A model generated the notes under the pieces. The model did not search any database. It saw nothing but the letters and a program-made list of their open reading frames with translations, and was not told where the DNA came from. A stretch of DNA of 46,452 bases from Prevotella sp. (GTDB lineage Bacteria > Bacteroidota > Bacteroidia > Bacteroidales > Bacteroidaceae), in assembly GCA_017642485.1 (NCBI GenBank), contig JAGCPC010000132.1:1-46452 (forward strand). The letters run 5' to 3'. Position 1 is the first letter of the stretch, and each line of letters starts with the position of its first letter. Made by a program: the position numbers and the translations under genes. This document shows, piece after piece, positions 1-7,928 of this stretch.

Positions 1-31
1 AGTATAATGTATAAAGTATAAAGTATAAAGT
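1..31. repeat. TATAAAG-type tandem repeat tract
   Basis: The first 31 bases are near-perfect repeats of a 7-8 base unit (GTATAAA), followed by an A/T-rich stretch up to the promoter of the first gene. It belongs to the same class of short A/T-rich tandem repeats that recurs between and inside genes through the first 37 kb of the window. Confidence 0.6.
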
Positions 32-78
32 TTTTTCAAATTTCTTAATTCATAATTATTAATTCTTGGATTTTTTTG

Positions 79-86
79 TAACTTTG
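79..86 (+). promoter_or_regulatory. Bacteroidota -7 box for the SGNH hydrolase gene
   Basis: TAACTTTG matches the Bacteroidota primary sigma factor -7 consensus TAnnTTTG, 29 bases upstream of the ATG at 116. No good TTTG -33 box is visible at the expected distance; the upstream DNA is plain A/T-rich. Confidence 0.55.
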
Positions 87-115
87 CACGAACTATTATT
101 TATCACCTATACACT

Positions 116-1258
116 ATGCTCTATACTAAATGGGTTGCCTGCTGGGGCAATGCGACATCGATAACAGACCGTAAGGAGGCTGTTTATGCCAAAGACATCA
201 CTTTACGCTATCCTATTTTTATGCCTTTCTCGGGCAGTAAACTGCGTCTGCGCTTTTCGAACCTCACAGGTACTGAACCAGTAAACCTATCGAAGATAGT
301 GATTGCCACTGCTGATGGCAGGAAAATACCGATGAAATCGCAGATTATCGAACCTGGCAGGGAGGTGACTACGGAAGAGGTAGCATGTGAAGTAAATGCT
401 GGCGAAACAATAGAGGTGAGCATATACCTTGCCGATTGCACTCAGATGAATGCCGGCACACTGATTACCGGACCGCTGTCTAAGGGCAAGTATGCTTATG
501 GTGACTTTGCAGAGGCTGACACACTGCCACTTGACCTTACCCGCAATACCAATTGGTTTTATTTTCTCAACACAATAGATATCCTGACAGAGGAGAAGAA
601 CCACGCCCTTGTATGTTATGGTGACTCGATAACGGCGCAGAGCTGGCCTGACTACCTTGCACAGAGAGCATGGAGGGATGGTTATCATGATGTTTCCATA
701 ATACGTCGTGCCGTCAGTGGCACTCGTATTCTCAGGCAGTATGACTGCATAACGTATCAGGCATACGGACTGAAGGGTGCTACACGCTTTCCTATTGAGA
801 TGGATGTGGCTGGTATGTCGGCAGTCATCATCCAGCATGGCATCAACGATATCATACACCCCGTAGGCACTGATGTCAACCCCTTCCGCCCATGGAGCGA
901 TATGCCCACAGTGGAGCAATTGGAGAAAGGAGTGGAGGAGATATACATCGACTATATACGCCAGCATGCTGACCTCGCAAATATAAAGGTATATAGTGGC
1001 ACATTGCTCCCTATATACGGTTGGCGCACATATAATGAGATGCGTGAGGAGATGCGTGTAGCATTCAATGAGTGGCTCAGGACGTCTAAACTGTTTGATG
1101 GCTGCGTAGATTTCGACAGGGCCGTGCGTGATACGAAAAACCCTGAGCGCTTTGCCCAGGGTTATGATTCGGGTGATCATCTGCATCCATCGGAAACAGC
1201 TTACGAGGCGATGGCGATGGAGGTGCCGTCATCACTCTTCAGCATCGCCGCTGTATAA
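116..1258 (+). CDS. SGNH/GDSL-family hydrolase
   Basis: The 380-residue protein is a probable esterase or acetyl-esterase of the SGNH fold. An N-terminal domain of about 155 residues, probably beta-sandwich, precedes the hydrolase domain. The catalytic blocks are visible: Gly169-Asp170-Ser171 (nucleophile), the block III Gly-x-Asn-Asp at 242-245, and the terminal Asp354-x-x-His357 pair. No signal peptide is evident, so it may act in the cytoplasm, although the fold suggests a carbohydrate-ester substrate. The last 27 bases overlap the convergent TonB-type gene on the other strand. A good -7 box lies just upstream and the ATG start is unambiguous. Substrate cannot be assigned from sequence. 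Confidence 0.85.
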   Translation: MLYTKWVACWGNATSITDRKEAVYAKDITLRYPIFMPFSGSKLRLRFSNLTGTEPVNLSKIVIATADGRKIPMKSQIIEPGREVTTEEVACEVNAGETIEVSIYLADCTQMNAGTLITGPLSKGKYAYGDFAEADTLPLDLTRNTNWFYFLNTIDILTEEKNHALVCYGDSITAQSWPDYLAQRAWRDGYHDVSIIRRAVSGTRILRQYDCITYQAYGLKGATRFPIEMDVAGMSAVIIQHGINDIIHPVGTDVNPFRPWSDMPTVEQLEKGVEEIYIDYIRQHADLANIKVYSGTLLPIYGWRTYNEMREEMRVAFNEWLRTSKLFDGCVDFDRAVRDTKNPERFAQGYDSGDHLHPSETAYEAMAMEVPSSLFSIAAV

Positions 1259-3550
1259 ACTGCTACCGTCTTCGTCATTGCCATCGTCTTCGCGCTGGCG
1301 TTTGCTTTTCTTGGCGTTGTTCTTGCCAAAAGCCCACGTAACGGTGAAGTTGAATTTCCTTGAATGACGCCAGTTCTCGCTATATTGATAGAAGGTGTCA
1401 CTCTCTGTCTCGGACTTGTTGCGCTTGGAGTCAAGCAGGTCGCGACAGTTGAGAGCGAGTATCAGTTTCTTATTGAAGAAACTCTTGCGCACTCCTATGT
1501 CCATACTGTATGACGGACGGCGCGAACCCTGTGTTATCAATCGCTTTGACCTATATCTGCCCTTCAACTGTATGGTAAAGTTGTGAGGCAGGGTAAAGTT
1601 TGCCTGCATACGTGCATTCCATGAGAAACGGCTCTCGCTGTCACCGCTGACAGTTATGTCTTTTCCCATCAGGGGATCAATGAGGGTGTAGTTGAAGGCA
1701 TCGAGCTTGTAATAGAAGGCACTGGCGGAGGTGGTGAGTTCGAGCCAGCGTGCGAATTTGTTCTTCAGCGTCATCTCCAGTCCGGAGTTGATACTCTCCG
1801 AGAGATTCATATTGGTCTGAAAGGTTCGCTCATCACCGTCTATCATGTACTTAACCCTCTGTATCACGTCGGTAGTGGGACGATAGTATGCAGAGAGCAA
1901 CAATGAGTGGTTGTCCCACGTCTTGAGATAGTTGAGTTGGTAGGAGAAACTGTATTCTGGAGTCAACTCGGGGTTGCCAAATGATACGCTCGATGCATTC
2001 CTCGTATCCATGAAGGGATTAAGCTGACCGCCCCACGGCCTTTTCAGACGCCTTGTCACATTGACCTGGAGTTGGTCTTTGGGTGTCAACTGGTAGGAGA
2101 GGAACAGTGAGGGGAACAACTGAAAGAAATCTTTGTTGAATCCTGTGCAGTTTTCATAATAGTCGTACGACTTGGTGTCAACATTCCAGTATTCTCCGCG
2201 CAAACCTGCCATGATACCGAACCTCCCTAACTTAAAGGTCATGTTGGCATAAAGGGCATGGGTGTCCATGTTATAGAGGAAACGATTGTAGTAGGCTATA
2301 TCCTCTACCATTCCCTCACCATCGTAATTGTCGCTTCGCCATGCTTCCTGCGGAGTGTTTTCCCTATTGAACTTTGCATTATATCCTGCCTGCAGTGAAA
2401 CTTTCTCGGAGAAATGATTCTCATAGTCGAGTTTTAGTTCCGTCATGCGGTTGCGGATAGTTTGTGGGCGAAGTTGAAAACTTTCCTGCACTCTCCTGTC
2501 GTCGTCAAGGAAGACGGTGCGGTCCTGATATCGGTTGTTGCTCCTATTGTGCCATGTGCTGTGGCTGAGGCTGAAATCAATGAAATGGCGATCAGCGAAG
2601 TTATGCTTATAGCCAAACTCAATGTTTGCCATATTCATATTGGACCTGCCAGTGGTATGACGTGTCAGGATTTTTGTTTCTTCTGTCTGTGTGAGGTTGC
2701 CATCAATGTAGTTTCCATAGTGGTAGGGCGTGGTAGAAGAACTATTGCCCCCTCCGTGCATAAACATACCGGAGAGTGACAGGTCATCATTCTTTGTCGC
2801 ATGCAGCGTTATACCTGCCCGCATGAAGATGTTGTTACCACGGTTATTGGATACAGATGTGGAGTTTTGATAGCTTGTGGGAATGCCGTCAGCACCAGCA
2901 TAGAAGGTCTGCTCGGTATGTGAGCCGCTCTCGTCCTCACGATGGCGGTAGCCTATGCTGGCATAGGTGTCAATCAGTTTGGAACTGGTGTTGATGTTAA
3001 AGCCGGCGTTGGCTCCACCAGCAGTATTGGCTCCTGCCTGCGCCGAACCGTAGTACCCCCTCTTGCGGTCGCGCTTCAATATTATGTTGATAATGCCTGC
3101 ACTACCCTCTGCTGAGAACTTTGCCGATGGATTGTCTATCACCTCTATGCGGTCGATACTCTCTGCTGGTATCTGTTGTAATATGGTGCCACGATTATCA
3201 CTGGTGAGTCCACTTGCCCTTCCGTTAATCCATACCTCTACGCTGGTGCTTCCGCGCAAAGATATGTTTCCGTCGTTATCTACTTCTACAGAGGGTATGT
3301 TTTCCAGTGCATCAGATGCCGTTCCTCCGATATTCGAGATATCATTGGATACGTCATACGTCTTGCGGTCAACCTCCAGTTTTACGGATGACTTCTGTCC
3401 TGTCACTGTCACTTCACTGAGCATCATGATGGAGTCAACGAGTGACTTCCCCTGTGTTCTCTTGCGTGGTGCCTTACCTTGCGCCATTACTTGTCCCGTA
3501 AGGGCAAAAGTAAAAAGTAATAAGTATGAAGTAATAAGTACTTTCCTCAC
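1232..3550 (-). CDS. TonB-dependent receptor / outer membrane beta-barrel protein
   Basis: The 772-residue outer-membrane protein starts at a GTG; the same frame reaches a stop three codons upstream and has no ATG before residue 22. Residues 1-23 form a signal peptide ending in a typical Ala-Gln cleavage site. A plug-like domain follows at about 50-165, with the usual ending in Asn-Pro-Ser-Ala-Lys-Phe and Gly-Ile-Ile-Asn-Ile. The rest is a large barrel with many aromatic-ended strands, as in the OMP_b-brl family. There is no SusD partner, so glycan uptake is not implied. The last barrel strand ends near residue 746, and about 25 charged, acidic residues follow it, which is unusual because the barrel strand is normally C-terminal. 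The 3' end overlaps the convergent hydrolase gene. Confidence 0.85.
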   Translation of the reverse strand: MRKVLITSYLLLFTFALTGQVMAQGKAPRKRTQGKSLVDSIMMLSEVTVTGQKSSVKLEVDRKTYDVSNDISNIGGTASDALENIPSVEVDNDGNISLRGSTSVEVWINGRASGLTSDNRGTILQQIPAESIDRIEVIDNPSAKFSAEGSAGIINIILKRDRKRGYYGSAQAGANTAGGANAGFNINTSSKLIDTYASIGYRHREDESGSHTEQTFYAGADGIPTSYQNSTSVSNNRGNNIFMRAGITLHATKNDDLSLSGMFMHGGGNSSSTTPYHYGNYIDGNLTQTEETKILTRHTTGRSNMNMANIEFGYKHNFADRHFIDFSLSHSTWHNRSNNRYQDRTVFLDDDRRVQESFQLRPQTIRNRMTELKLDYENHFSEKVSLQAGYNAKFNRENTPQEAWRSDNYDGEGMVEDIAYYNRFLYNMDTHALYANMTFKLGRFGIMAGLRGEYWNVDTKSYDYYENCTGFNKDFFQLFPSLFLSYQLTPKDQLQVNVTRRLKRPWGGQLNPFMDTRNASSVSFGNPELTPEYSFSYQLNYLKTWDNHSLLLSAYYRPTTDVIQRVKYMIDGDERTFQTNMNLSESINSGLEMTLKNKFARWLELTTSASAFYYKLDAFNYTLIDPLMGKDITVSGDSESRFSWNARMQANFTLPHNFTIQLKGRYRSKRLITQGSRRPSYSMDIGVRKSFFNKKLILALNCRDLLDSKRNKSETESDTFYQYSENWRHSRKFNFTVTWAFGKNNAKKSKRQREDDGNDEDGSSLYSGDAEE
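3491..3549. repeat. A/T-rich tandem repeat forming the signal-peptide region
   Basis: The plus strand reads as variants of AGTAATAAGTATGA. On the minus strand this becomes ACTTATTACTT-type units that encode residues 1 to about 20 of the TonB-type protein signal peptide. The unit class matches the intergenic tract at 8890-8965. Confidence 0.55.
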
Positions 3551-3586
3551 TGTCTTCTATCTTAATTATTCAACTTCCAATTACCT

Positions 3587-3604
3587 ATGTGTCATTATAC
3601 ACAT
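3587..3604. promoter_or_regulatory. Inverted repeat upstream of the TonB-type gene
   Basis: A perfect dyad ATGTGT-N6-ACACAT is centred about 45 bases upstream of the GTG start of the barrel gene. The arm length and 6-base spacer suit a dimeric regulator or a small hairpin in the leader RNA. I do not recognise it as a known operator. Confidence 0.35.
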
Positions 3605-3626
3605 GACCCTTGAAATATAGAAAAGT

Positions 3627-3664
3627 AAAAAAGGCTCGCAACTTTTTTGTTGCGGGCCCTTTTT
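3627..3664 (-). terminator. Terminator after tRNA-Met
   Basis: A G/C-rich stem of about 10 pairs (CTCGCAAC with GTTGCGGG, including one mismatch) is flanked by A runs on one side and T runs on the other. It lies 4 bases past the tRNA 3' end on the minus strand and can work in both directions. It separates the tRNA from the downstream TonB-type gene. Confidence 0.7.
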
Positions 3665-3667
3665 ATG

Positions 3668-3741
3668 TAGCGGGAGGGGGTCACGATCCCTCGACCTCCG
3701 GATTATGAATCCGACGCTCTAACCAGCTGAGCTATCCCGCC
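3668..3741 (-). tRNA. tRNA-Met (anticodon CAU)
   Basis: The 74-base minus-strand sequence folds into a full cloverleaf: acceptor stem GGCGGGA pairing with TCCCGCT (first pair a G-U wobble), D arm GCTCAGCTGGTTAGAGC, and an anticodon loop TTCATAA with CAT at 3705-3707. The discriminator base is A and CCA is not encoded. The first pair and the arms differ from an initiator tRNA. An isoleucine tRNA with a lysidine-modified CAU anticodon cannot be fully excluded by eye, but elongator methionine is the better reading. Confidence 0.9.
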
Positions 3742-3758
3742 AACATTTTTTGCGGGTG

Positions 3759-3766
3759 CAAAGTTA
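3759..3766 (-). promoter_or_regulatory. -7 box of the tRNA-Met promoter
   Basis: On the minus strand this reads TAACTTTG, a perfect TAnnTTTG match, 17 bases upstream of the tRNA 5' end. A TTG at 3788-3790 could be a partial -33 element with a 21-base spacer. Confidence 0.65.
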
Positions 3767-3776
3767 CAAAAAATAG

Positions 3777-3866
3777 TTCACAGTTCACAATTCACAGTTC
3801 ATAGTTTACTGTTCTTTAAATTTTTTTAACTTTAACAACTAACTGTGAACTGAGAATTGTGAACTG
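3777..3866. repeat. TTCACAGTTCACAATT-type repeats around the phosphatase 3' end
   Basis: One tract of TTCACA/ATTCAC units at 3777-3810 faces an inverted tract of AACTGTGAACT/GAATTGTGAACT units at about 3838-3866, separated by an A/T-rich spacer. The second tract lies inside the phosphatase reading frame and encodes its last ten residues. Confidence 0.6.
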
Positions 3867-4305
3867 CCAATAGCGCTTTGCATCCAGCGAGGCAGTCACG
3901 CCATGTGGCTTCAAAGTCGCCAGTGTACCATGGGTCGGCAACCGATTCGCTTTGACGTCCCTCTACATAGTCGAGCAACAGATGAATCTTTCCTTCGGGG
4001 TCACCACCACACATACGCTCCATATTACGTATGTTGTACTGGTCCATGCCTATCAATAGGTCATAGTGTTGATAGTCAGCCCTTGTCAACTGGCGTGCAT
4101 GGTGCCCTTCGCATCCTATGCCGTGCTCAGCCAGTTTGCGTCGAGCAGGCGGATAGACGGGATTGCCCAGTTCCTCTGTAGAGGTAGCAGCTGATGCTAT
4201 CTCGTACTCTCCGCTGAGGTGGGCCTCATCCACCAGGTGCTTCATTATATATTCTGCCATGGGGCTGCGACATATATTGCCATGACAGACGAATAGTATC
4301 TTCAT
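3832..4305 (-). CDS. Low-molecular-weight protein tyrosine phosphatase
   Basis: The 157-residue cytoplasmic phosphatase removes phosphate from phosphotyrosine, in many bacteria on capsule or exopolysaccharide tyrosine kinases. The P-loop Cys7-x5-Arg13-Ser14 is right after the start and the general acid Asp124 sits in Asp-Pro-Trp-Tyr. The start is the ATG at 4305: an ATG at 4386 is in frame, but the extra 27 residues are encoded by tandem-repeat DNA and would precede the invariant N-terminal strand. Residues 148-157 are likewise encoded by a repeat tract, so the C-terminus and stop codon appear to have been supplied by repeat expansion. It lies 58 bases downstream of pepD on the same strand. 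Confidence 0.88.
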   Translation of the reverse strand: MKILFVCHGNICRSPMAEYIMKHLVDEAHLSGEYEIASAATSTEELGNPVYPPARRKLAEHGIGCEGHHARQLTRADYQHYDLLIGMDQYNIRNMERMCGGDPEGKIHLLLDYVEGRQSESVADPWYTGDFEATWRDCLAGCKALLAVHNSQFTVSC

Positions 4306-4310
4306 AAAAC

Positions 4311-4363
4311 TATGAATTATGAATTGTGAATTATGAACTGTGAATTGTGAATTGTGAACTGTC
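4311..4363. repeat. GAATTGTGAATTATGAACT-type repeat tract
   Basis: About seven copies of a 7-8 base unit (variants of GAATTGT/GAACTGT) fill the gap between pepD and the tyrosine phosphatase gene. It is the same unit family as at 3777-3866. Confidence 0.65.
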
Positions 4364-5809
4364 TTACAGTCTCCTGAGTAGTTCAATGGTCACTCGCCAG
4401 ATATCATCGCAAGTGTCAAGGTCCACACGCTCATGGGTGCTGTGGGGCTCGAGTATGCGAGGACCTATGCTGACAATGTGCAATCCTGGAAAGGTGCGTA
4501 CGAGGTAGCCTGCTTCAAGCACGAAGTGCATGGAGACTGGACGGGGGGTGATATTAAGAACGTCCTTGAACACCTGGGTCGTGATGTCAAGCAACGTCGT
4601 GTCGGTCTCCGTCCATGCTGGTGACTCCATAACCTTATCAACGGTGGCACCAGAGAGGAGGTATATTTTTTCTATCTCGGAGGCTATGCGTCGCATCTCG
4701 GAATCGATGAAACTGCGGGTGTGTATTTCTAAGTTGAAAGTTGAAAGTTGAGAGTTGAAAGTTACCTTACCTATATTATTAGAGGTGAGGGGCAGACTGT
4801 CGTCAGTAGGTGACGGTTGCAGCACTCCCACGGGTATGGCATTGATAGAGGCGAGGAGCACCTGTGTGGTCTCTTCATTCATTATACTGCCGTGCCATAC
4901 CGAGGGCGTGGCACGTATCACGATATCTGGGTCGGTAGTGGCATACTGCGTCAGCAGGGCATGGTTGCACTGTGCCACAAGAGTGAGGAAGCGTGAAGTA
5001 TCATCACGTGGTATCACTATCTTTGCTTCCGACGCAGATGGTATGGAGGCAGCAGCCTGTCCACCGCTGAAGTTGACGATATATAGTTTGATATTGCACT
5101 GACGTATGGCAACGATAAGCAGATTGGCAAGCACCTTGATGGCATTTGCCCTACCCTTGCCAATGTCCACCCCACTATGTCCGCCTTTACCACCTGTCAC
5201 CTCTATGCTATACGCCACGTAGTCGGAGGGCATCTGTATTTTAGCAACGGGGAGAGATGCCTGCTGTATTATGGCACCTGCAGAGGCTACGGTAATCTCG
5301 TCGTATGCCTCTGAGTCGAGATTTATGACACGTCGGCCACTGATAAAGTCGGGTGACAATCCTTGTGCTCCACTCATACCGTCCTCCTCGTTGGTGGTGA
5401 CAAGCACCTCAAGATGTGGGTGAGACAGCGAAGTATCGGCGAGTATGGCGAGAGCCATGGAGAGTCCTATGCCGTTGTCAGCACCGAGTGAAGTGCCATC
5501 GGCCTTCATCCATAGGTGTCCGCCTTCATTATATGTGACAGCCTCTATGGGGTCGGTAAGCGGATTGAAGTCCTTGTCGGGGTCTGCAACACACACCATA
5601 TCCATATGGCAGAGTATCACCACCGCCTCGTGGTCTTCATATCCTGGGGATGCTGGTTTCTCTATCACCACATTGTGATGCACATCGCGACGGTAAGTGA
5701 GGTGATGCTCCTCGGCAAAGCGACACAGGTAGTCTGCTATGCGCTCCTCATGGTGAGAGGGACGCGGTATATTAAGTATCTGTTGGAATATGGACTGATA
5801 AGTAGTCAT
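4364..5809 (-). CDS. pepD: Aminoacyl-histidine dipeptidase (M20 family, PepD/Xaa-His dipeptidase)
   Basis: The 481-residue cytosolic zinc peptidase hydrolyses dipeptides such as Xaa-His. Counted from the ATG at 5809, the M20 metal site is complete: His68 and Asp70 in His-Met-Asp-Met, bridging Asp111 in Gly-Ala-Asp-Asn-Gly, general base and ligand Glu141-Glu142, Asp165, and a late His456 in Pro-His-Ser. The frame can be extended three codons to a TTG, but the ATG is better. The length fits the family. Residues about 349-360 are encoded by a tandem-repeat tract (4731-4763) inserted in frame within the lid/dimerisation region, probably as a surface loop. A -7 box on the minus strand (5839-5846) is shared by an intergenic region divergent to the dehydratase gene. 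Confidence 0.9.
   Translation of the reverse strand: MTTYQSIFQQILNIPRPSHHEERIADYLCRFAEEHHLTYRRDVHHNVVIEKPASPGYEDHEAVVILCHMDMVCVADPDKDFNPLTDPIEAVTYNEGGHLWMKADGTSLGADNGIGLSMALAILADTSLSHPHLEVLVTTNEEDGMSGAQGLSPDFISGRRVINLDSEAYDEITVASAGAIIQQASLPVAKIQMPSDYVAYSIEVTGGKGGHSGVDIGKGRANAIKVLANLLIVAIRQCNIKLYIVNFSGGQAAASIPSASEAKIVIPRDDTSRFLTLVAQCNHALLTQYATTDPDIVIRATPSVWHGSIMNEETTQVLLASINAIPVGVLQPSPTDDSLPLTSNNIGKVTFNSQLSTFNLEIHTRSFIDSEMRRIASEIEKIYLLSGATVDKVMESPAWTETDTTLLDITTQVFKDVLNITPRPVSMHFVLEAGYLVRTFPGLHIVSIGPRILEPHSTHERVDLDTCDDIWRVTIELLRRL
4731..4763. repeat. AAGTTGA tandem repeat inside pepD
   Basis: Four to five copies of AAGTTGA with single changes lie wholly inside the pepD reading frame and keep it open, adding about 11 residues rich in Asn, Ser, Leu and Phe. 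Confidence 0.7.
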
Positions 5810-5838
5810 CGTGCTCAATATTTTGATATAAAACGATG

Positions 5839-5846
5839 CAAAAGTA
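5839..5846 (-). promoter_or_regulatory. pepD: -7 box for pepD
   Basis: The minus strand reads TACTTTTG, matching TAnnTTTG, 29 bases upstream of the pepD ATG. No clear -33 TTTG is seen. It is divergent from the promoter of the following gene. Confidence 0.55.
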
Positions 5847-5886
5847 CTAATTTAAATTCTAATTTGATGAAAAAAGTATATTTTTT

Positions 5887-5916
5887 TTTGTGTTTTATAA
5901 AAAAGTAGTACCTTTG
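5887..5916 (+). promoter_or_regulatory. Promoter of the FlaA1/CapD-type gene
   Basis: TTTG at 5887-5890 and TACCTTTG at 5909-5916 are separated by 18 bases, a good match to the Bacteroidota promoter (TTTG, spacer of about 17-23, TAnnTTTG). The predicted transcript starts about 40 bases before the ATG at 5963. Confidence 0.7.
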
Positions 5917-5962
5917 CATCAGCGTCGCATTTACTGTGAGCGATGCGGAAAGGAGTCGTATT

Positions 5963-7876
5963 ATGGCAGTGACTAATGAAATAAGAAACAGATGGTTTAC
6001 CCGAAGGGCGTTGCCATTCTGGTGTATTATAGTGATTGACTGCATCATAGTATTTGTTGCAGGTATGGTGGCGACGTATGCCGTATCAGGCGGACTGAGT
6101 CTGTCGAAACATTTCTGGAACCATGCGAGGACGTGGGCTCTCGCCGTACCATTTTTCATGGTTGGCATGCGCATATTCCATACCTATAGCGGTGTGATAC
6201 GCTATACCACGACGGTGGACTTCATAAAGGTGATGAACGCTGTCTTTCTGGGAGGACTTATGATATCCATCATTCACCTGGTGGCTCCCGATAGCAGTGT
6301 CGTGGGTAGCCTGCGCTGGCTTACCATCGTGGTGATGATGCTCTTCTGCATCATAGGACAGTGGGGAATGCGTATTATAGTGAAATACCTGTACGAGACT
6401 CTCTTTGCCTCAAACCACAAACAAAAGGCATTCATCTTTGGCGTACATGAGGGCGGTATAGCTCTGGGACACTCATTTAAGGAGGGTGGCAGCAAGTTTG
6501 ACCTACGCGGCTTCGTGAGCGATGGTTCGCTGAAGTCTAAGTACCTGCTTGGTGTAAAGGTTCGCCGCAATGGTCCCAACCTGATACGTCATATGAAGGA
6601 AGAGGGAGCCACAGTGATGGTGGTGAGCCCTATACAGAAGGAGGTATTCCGTGAGGACACAGCACTGCAAAACTCACTGATAAAGGCTGGCATAAAGATC
6701 ATGATGGTCGCCGAAACTGAGGAGTGGGATCCAACTAAGGATGCCACGCAGCATTTGCGAGAGGTAGATATCGAAGACCTGTTGCCACGCGACAAGATAG
6801 AGGTTGATATGAACGCTATCGGACTGATGTTGCAGGGCAAACGAATACTCATCACAGGTGCTGCCGGAAGCATAGGCAACGAAATGGTGAAGCAGATATC
6901 TCGCTATGATCCTGCACAGCTGATACTCATAGACCAAGCGGAGACGCCTATGCACGATGTGAGTCTGTACATGAAGAAGACTCACCCCGAAATACCATGC
7001 GCATGCATCGTGGGCAACATATCCAACATGTCGCACATGGAAATAATCTTCAGCGCCCATCGACCAGAATATGTATTCCACGCTGCTGCATACAAGCACG
7101 TGCCGATGATGGAGGACAACCCCGCCATGGCGATACAGAATAACGTATATGGTACGCGCGTGATAGCTGACCTCGCCGTGAAGTACGGCACCAAGAAGTT
7201 TGTGATGATAAGCACCGATAAGGCTGTCAACCCAACTAACGTGATGGGATGCTCTAAACGTATATGCGAGATATACTGCCAGAGCCTCAACAAGGCAATG
7301 GGCGAGATGAAGCAGGGTGACGGAAAGCCGGCAGTGACGCAGTTTATCACCACACGCTTCGGCAATGTGCTGGGTTCTAATGGTTCGGTGATACCTCTGT
7401 TCCGCGAACAGATAAAGCAGGGTGGTCCTGTCACTGTGACACACCCCGATATCATACGTTTCTTTATGCTCATACCTGAGGCATGCCAACTGGTGCTCGA
7501 GGCAGGCACCATGGGCAAGGGTGGCGAGATATTCGTCTTTGACATGGGCAAACCAGTACGCATAGCCGACCTGGCACAACGTATGATAGACCTCAGCGGA
7601 GCAAAGAACGTGAAGATAGTTTACTCAGGTTTGCGTGACGGTGAGAAACTCTATGAGGAGGTGCTCAACGATGCCGAACTGACAAAGCCTACGCACCATC
7701 CGAAAATCAAGATTGCTGCAGTACGCGAGTATGACTATACGGCAGCTTTGAAGGATGAAGAGGAACTCCTCCAACTCTCCAAGAGCTATGATGACATGGC
7801 GATAGTGAAGAAGATGAAGGAGATTGTTCCAGAATACAAGAGTCAGCACTCGAAGTACGAAGCGCTGGATAAATAA
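5963..7876 (+). CDS. Membrane-bound nucleotide-sugar 4,6-dehydratase/epimerase (FlaA1/CapD family)
   Basis: The 637-residue protein converts a UDP-sugar, probably UDP-GlcNAc, during capsule, O-antigen or glycan synthesis. Four membrane segments occupy roughly residues 20-140, followed by a CoA-binding-like domain and an NAD(P)-binding short-chain dehydrogenase domain with Gly-Ala-Ala-Gly-Ser-Ile-Gly at 299-305. The active site has Ser-Thr-Asp-Lys at 417-420 and Met428-x3-Lys432, the Met-for-Tyr form seen in FlaA1-like dehydratases. The frame is open back to a GTG at 5936, but the ATG at 5963 is chosen because an AAAGGAG sequence sits 7-8 bases upstream and the N-terminus then resembles relatives. 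It is monocistronic, bounded by its own promoter and a strong terminator. Confidence 0.88.
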   Translation: MAVTNEIRNRWFTRRALPFWCIIVIDCIIVFVAGMVATYAVSGGLSLSKHFWNHARTWALAVPFFMVGMRIFHTYSGVIRYTTTVDFIKVMNAVFLGGLMISIIHLVAPDSSVVGSLRWLTIVVMMLFCIIGQWGMRIIVKYLYETLFASNHKQKAFIFGVHEGGIALGHSFKEGGSKFDLRGFVSDGSLKSKYLLGVKVRRNGPNLIRHMKEEGATVMVVSPIQKEVFREDTALQNSLIKAGIKIMMVAETEEWDPTKDATQHLREVDIEDLLPRDKIEVDMNAIGLMLQGKRILITGAAGSIGNEMVKQISRYDPAQLILIDQAETPMHDVSLYMKKTHPEIPCACIVGNISNMSHMEIIFSAHRPEYVFHAAAYKHVPMMEDNPAMAIQNNVYGTRVIADLAVKYGTKKFVMISTDKAVNPTNVMGCSKRICEIYCQSLNKAMGEMKQGDGKPAVTQFITTRFGNVLGSNGSVIPLFREQIKQGGPVTVTHPDIIRFFMLIPEACQLVLEAGTMGKGGEIFVFDMGKPVRIADLAQRMIDLSGAKNVKIVYSGLRDGEKLYEEVLNDAELTKPTHHPKIKIAAVREYDYTAALKDEEELLQLSKSYDDMAIVKKMKEIVPEYKSQHSKYEALDK

Positions 7877-7880
7877 AAAC

Positions 7881-7910
7881 AAAGAAGGCTCCCAAGCGGG
7901 AGCCTTCTTT
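7881..7910. terminator. Bidirectional terminator
   Basis: A perfect 13-base-pair stem (AAAGAAGGCTCCC with GGGAGCCTTCTTT) with an AAGC loop lies between the convergent dehydratase and SPFH genes. Its flanks supply a T run in both orientations. Confidence 0.9.
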
Positions 7911-7928
7911 TATGAATTCTATAATATC

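Noticed and set aside
287..1186. Long minus-strand frame (299 codons) opposite the SGNH hydrolase gene
   Set aside because: It lies fully opposite a gene with intact catalytic motifs, has no domain features and is Ile/Tyr/Cys-rich in a way typical of an antisense frame.
3668..3741. Attachment site for an integrated element at the tRNA
   Set aside because: No integrase gene and no direct repeat of the tRNA 3' end are visible nearby.
5936..5962. GTG start for the FlaA1/CapD-type protein
   Set aside because: The ATG at 5963 has an AAAGGAG sequence at the right distance, and the added residues show no family resemblance.
6674..7579. Minus-strand frame of 301 codons opposite the dehydratase gene
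   Set aside because: Composition (His, Tyr and Cys rich) and full overlap with a clear enzyme show it is a shadow frame.
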